64,000 nucleotides of DNA, from the NCBI GenBank assembly GCA_930367205.1, contig OV884011.1, positions 43,103,754 through 43,167,753 of the forward strand. Reading direction: 5' to 3'. The position numbers were made by a program, and so were the translations under genes. Positions 59,761-64,000 of this stretch are shown one piece after another (within the stretch, counting starts at the first letter, position 1; each line of letters opens with the position of its first letter). A model generated the notes under the pieces. The model was given only the letters and a program-made list of their open reading frames with translations, was not told the DNA's origin and ran no database searches. Source of the stretch: Acanthosoma haemorrhoidale (lineage: Eukaryota; Arthropoda; Insecta; Hemiptera; Acanthosomatidae).

Positions 59761-62700
59761 AGAAATTCTAATGGACATCAGTATGTATCTCGCGATATTG
59801 TTCATGGACTTTTTACTTCGTTAAATTAAGTTCGCCTAGAATAAATGCATTGACTTATGATTTATTGAATAATTAGAGGATAACAATTCTAAGGACTAAC
59901 AGTATTATTTTCAATTCAAAGTTAGCGAGTGAATTTCCATTGAATAGGAGCTTCCGATGGGTTTTTTTATTCGCTTTAATTTACACATTAATTTCTTAAG
60001 ATTTTCACAGGATCCATGAACTGTCAGCGGCCATCCCAGGCCGTTAGTTCTTTTTACCTAGTGAGCAACATTCAGAAAATTAGCGACTCTGATCGAATGG
60101 CACACCTGTTCCCATATCTTATATAGGTTCTCGTTTTTTATTCTCGAAGGTTTCTAGGGGGCAGCTGGGCCAAGTAGAAGTAATAATTTGTTAAATGACG
60201 TAATTTACTTACAGTAGTTAATTATTTTAGGTATCGAGGATTTTTTTGATTTTTTCTTTTCAACAAATATTTTAGAAAATGGTCTTATTGGAAAATAAAT
60301 TAAATTTGAAGTAGCTAAAATGGTGCAAAAAAATAATCTATTAAAGCAAGCGAAAAAAACACTATTGTCGACTGTCATAAATATATATTTTGGTTAATTT
60401 TACGGTTGCTATCATTAAACATGCAGTCAGACAGGTGAAAGATCTCCCGTGTAAAATAAAGCAATTTTTTTTTCTTAATATTTTACCATACAAATGTGTT
60501 ATCTGTAAATTTTTTTTGAAGGTATATAAATGTCATAAAAATAAAAACGGCCAATAAAATGGCATCGTTATGTACAGGATGTGCTATGAGAGATTTTGTA
60601 AGCCAAGAAAAGACCTGGCCGATGCAACTACCACCGGAAATTAAAAGGCATCATCTTCTAGAGGGGGAAGCCAGGGATGACCTAGATATATAGACCTTCT
60701 GCCCGAGGGCCGAGTAATATCGATATTACATTAATAATATAGGACAAGACCTATGGAGGAAGTAATGCGTCAAGCGCCCAAAAATGTAGGTAGAAAAGGG
60801 TAACGAAGAATCGAAAAAAAAAAAAATCAACAAAAACGTACTTAGCCTTAAACGCATGTCTCGCTTTCTTGTAAGCAAGATATAGAACTGAAAATAAATT
60901 ATGATTGATTTTAAAATATCTTCACTTATTTTTAATACAATTTTCTTTCGCTGTCTTCCTTCATGCATGTTGTACGCTATGGGTCGTCAAATCTGGATTT
61001 AAATTTATATTCTAAAATCGCACAAAATATGCTCAAAGTATGGAAAACAAATTGAAATAAACAGAATTTCTGGCCCGTTTCGCTAACTAAGAAGCTATTG
61101 TAGATTTTAAGTTCTACGTTTTTCCCTTATACAATTATCTATTTCCCTATTAGGCCAGATTGTAATTTTCTTCAAATAAATATTTTTAAAATAAAAAATA
61201 TATTATCTCTTAGGTAGTTATCGACAGTTTGTTTTCATTTGTTGAAAAGGCCATTTTTATTGAACGAGATGTCCTTTCTTTTCCACCCTTGGATCAACAA
61301 ATACGATAGCATTGAAGTCCGTGGCTAACAATGAACCCCGAGAGCATTGCCCACCTAACACAAATAAATATAAAAAAAAAAACCGAAGAAAAGTACACTC
61401 TAGCTGATACAGGTGACAAGGAGTTGTTTGCTCGGCAGGTCACTGCAGCACGTGTGGAGTTTATTTCACGGGCATTCACACAGTCCTTATTTACCTGCTT
61501 ATCTCAATAGGATAAGAACAAAGTTCACAGGTTTCACTCCATCTCCCGTTTTATTGGTCACATAGTTTAAGCTGGGAAAGCAGTGTTAAATATAAACTAA
61601 TAATAACGTTAAAATAATTATTTTTTAAGATATTTTCTTCTTATTCAATTAATTCCTGATTTATGCCAACGGAGGAAACATTCAACGTTCCAAATCAAAA
61701 GATTAAGAATAGGCTCTGACATAGTTGGGGGATTTTAGAGTTGTGTACATGGTTATGGTGCACTGGTGGTAACAGTTGTCAGACCCTTCTTAGCTTGCCT
61801 TGTAATAGAGTTCGTACATAACATAAATAAATATATAAAATAAACTTATGTTCTGTAGTGAGGATGTGATGACCTTGAAAAACTTTTCATCTTTACTCAC
61901 GAACAGCCGAAAAATACTGTACTTGGCTATTCACAATTGTTATGGATATAAACATGACCAAGGAATTGCCCTAATCCACCTGCAGGGTGGGTCTACTCCC
62001 CGTTAGAGCTAGAGGGATGGAGGCAGGGACCAGAGGGGTCCTCCACACAGCTCCTGCGGGCACATTACCGTTAATACAAACAATAGAGGATGAGTGAGAG
62101 AGCCACAGACGCTCCGATATGAGAAGACGAAATAAAAAAACAAGCCAGTGCCTGTAATCCTTATGGCAATTCAGATGCAGTAGATATCGAGATCAATCTC
62201 CGAGGAGGGTTTAGGTGGTCCGATAATTTCAATGGGATTTTAAAAGGTTTGTGAGAATGCGATCTAGGTTTTATTGGGTGCCAAGAATGAGGAGAAGAGA
62301 GGATTGGAGGGGCTGCAGTAGAGAGAATGAACGTAAAAAATTCTCGTGAAGTTGCAGAAAGGAGCCGGCGGAAATACACACCCAAAAAAACACGCGAGGT
62401 TTCAGCAGGTTCAGGTAAGAAAGCTGCAACAACAAGGAAGTTAGGGTATTGTTTATTGCTTTATTGTGTCACTTCTATCAGTCACTGGCACTGCATCAAG
62501 ATTTATTACTAAAAGGGTATTTATAGATATGTTTTCAAAGGGGCAAGGCTGTTGCCTAAGGACGTTTCCCAGGTACGGCAGGCAAAACCGTCACAGAATA
62601 TGGGTCAGTCTGACACTATTCATACCGGAAGATATATCCCCGACCTTTAGTGTGGGCAACTTTAATGTATCACAAGTAAGAATCAAAGCTGAGTTTTACA

Positions 62701-62789
62701 AAAACATTTTTAGTTTACGAAAAATCATCAATCAATAATTAAATAGGTAACAAAAACTAATAATTATTAGCTATGGTTTGTACACAGGT
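59761..62789. other. AT-rich non-coding DNA
   Basis: No gene recognised. A short GC-richer patch lies at 61970-62080. The ORFs at 62161-62385 and 62327-62512 overlap on opposite strands. Confidence 0.5.
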
Positions 62790-62861
62790 GGTCTGAAATG
62801 TTTCCGACCTCAACATAATAAAATAAATAAAAGCTTTGTTAGGTCGGAAACTCTCTTACTA
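62790..62861. mobile_element. Second MITE copy, right end decayed
   Basis: The left end GGTCTGAAATGTTTCCGACC and the core TCAACATAATAAAATAAATA, then AAGCTTTGTTA, match the element at 27718-27798. The right inverted repeat starts GGTCGGAAAC but has lost its outer half. Confidence 0.8.
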
Positions 62862-64000
62862 GTCAAAGTGGAAAGGGATGGGATTCCACGTGGAGCCTAT
62901 ATTTGTAGAAACTCTTGAAAACAACTGTCAAAGACTTGTACTATTTAATTGAAGATTTAATTTCTGATGTCGGATGTAATTGCCTAGAAGTGACAAAAGA
63001 TGTTTGGCCATCGCCGGCTTACACCACCAGAGGTTACTATAATAATGATCATTAATCAATAATCATGTAGCAATTGGGAACCGAACCATTCAAGAATCCA
63101 GGACGGTTTCGAAGATATTCTGTGCAACGATCCGCTGCAAGACAATAGGCGTTACATTGTTCGTTTCCAAGTGAGGATTCGGCGAGATCAAAAACTATCG
63201 ATCACCTTGCCAAGGTTGTTTTGACATTTTTTTTTGTTTTCGTTTTGCGAAATTTCCATTGAACATTGTTTTGTGTTCCTATCATTTACTCTCACCATAA
63301 TAACCGTTGGTCGTAAACTAAATTATTATAAAAATATCTAACTCCATAAGAGTAAAGGTGCACACAAGAAAACATTTTTCAGGTCAACGCGAATGGGGTC
63401 CGTGATGTATTCGATAAGCTACCATCCCAGTGTATCTTCGGATTGGATCCAGTGAGGCCTACGAAATTGCGACCATTCGAAAGCCGATGGCCTACGCTAG
63501 AATTATTGTATGGGATCAATCAAAATTAAACAGAAATTTGTGAAATATAAAATTCGAACTGGTAGAAAGTGAAACAATGTCATAATGTTAAAATATCCAA
63601 GTATCCCCGCCCCCCCGATCCACAATAAGTTATTTTGAATACCTAACGAGAAACACGATCATTTATTATTCATTTTTATACCGGCAAAATAAAATAAATA
63701 ATTTGAGTCGATAACTTAAAATGTGGCTGAGATAGCAGGTTATTTATGTGAAACTTAAGTGTCCGGTTTTTTCCAAAATGTTATCTCAACGAATGTGAGA
63801 GACTGAGTGAGTTTGTGCTTTCCACTGAAACTTTGTGTAAACGAGAAAGAAGTCGGTTATTGAGCAACAAATTTCATTTTTTTTAATCATAATAAATTAA
63901 TGGAATGATGCGTGAAAGGTACACTGATAAACACGTTGCATGCACGATAACATGCATTCCACCTATATTTCATCAGTCATAGATTTTTTGACAACTAACG
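62862..64000. other. Non-coding DNA to the window end
   Basis: No gene, repeat or motif that I can support. Slightly GC-richer around 63060-63200 and 63400-63500. Confidence 0.45.

Noticed and set aside
1..64000. CRISPR arrays, bacterial operons, rRNA operons, phage
   Set aside because: Spliced exons, Pol III SINEs and Tc1/mariner remnants show eukaryotic nuclear DNA; the only regular repeat is a minisatellite without spacers.

Overview
The window is animal nuclear DNA, almost certainly from an arthropod and most likely an insect. It is AT-rich, has short coding exons separated by long introns, and carries broken eukaryotic transposons. The anchor is a spliced minus-strand gene whose ETS DNA-binding domain matches the ecdysone-induced factor E74 (Eip74EF). 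I cannot name the insect order. There are no operons, bacterial genes or CRISPR arrays, and almost all open reading frames longer than 60 codons are non-coding shadows.

Layout, in the direction of minus-strand transcription (right to left). From 64000 to about 51000 I see no recognisable gene, only old transposon pieces: a mariner remnant near 59.2-59.8 kb, a Tc1 remnant near 56.4-57.0 kb flanked by related repeats, and a MITE copy at 62.8 kb. From about 51 kb to 5.3 kb lies what I interpret as one large E74 locus. It has a possible 5' exon ending at 50793, a 48-nt exon at 49069-49116, an alternative first coding exon at 35217-35361, a second alternative first coding exon at 13535-13874, and shared exons at 12563-12697, 11466-11606, 5817-6059, 5543-5735 and 5344-5452. 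Every alternative 5' exon ends in phase 1, and the shared 12.6-kb exon begins in phase 1. The 13.5-kb start gives 1161 nt of coding sequence (386 aa plus stop) and the 35-kb start gives 966 nt (321 aa plus stop), both exact multiples of three. The locus therefore appears to swap N-termini onto one ETS C-terminus, as Drosophila E74A/E74B do.

The E74 introns hold candidate regulatory DNA. These are an ETS-site triplet at 10.95-11.01 kb, a paired ETS direct repeat at 8.27-8.30 kb, an array of nuclear-receptor half-sites (AGGTCA type) at 32.85-32.89 kb in the first intron of the 35-kb isoform, and an inverted pair of AGGTCA half-sites at 48.81 kb. They also hold a 45-47-bp minisatellite (18.8-19.3 kb), a LINE reverse-transcriptase remnant (41.6-42.4 kb), a tRNA-type SINE head (24.75-24.83 kb), a MITE (27.72-27.80 kb) and a 94-bp local duplication (37.3/37.7 kb).

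Downstream of E74, at 150-1405 on the same strand, are what look like the last exons of a second gene that I do not recognise. Its introns and flanks contain an inverted pair of SINE-like arms, and a 5S-rRNA-like SINE lies at about 2.05-2.23 kb.
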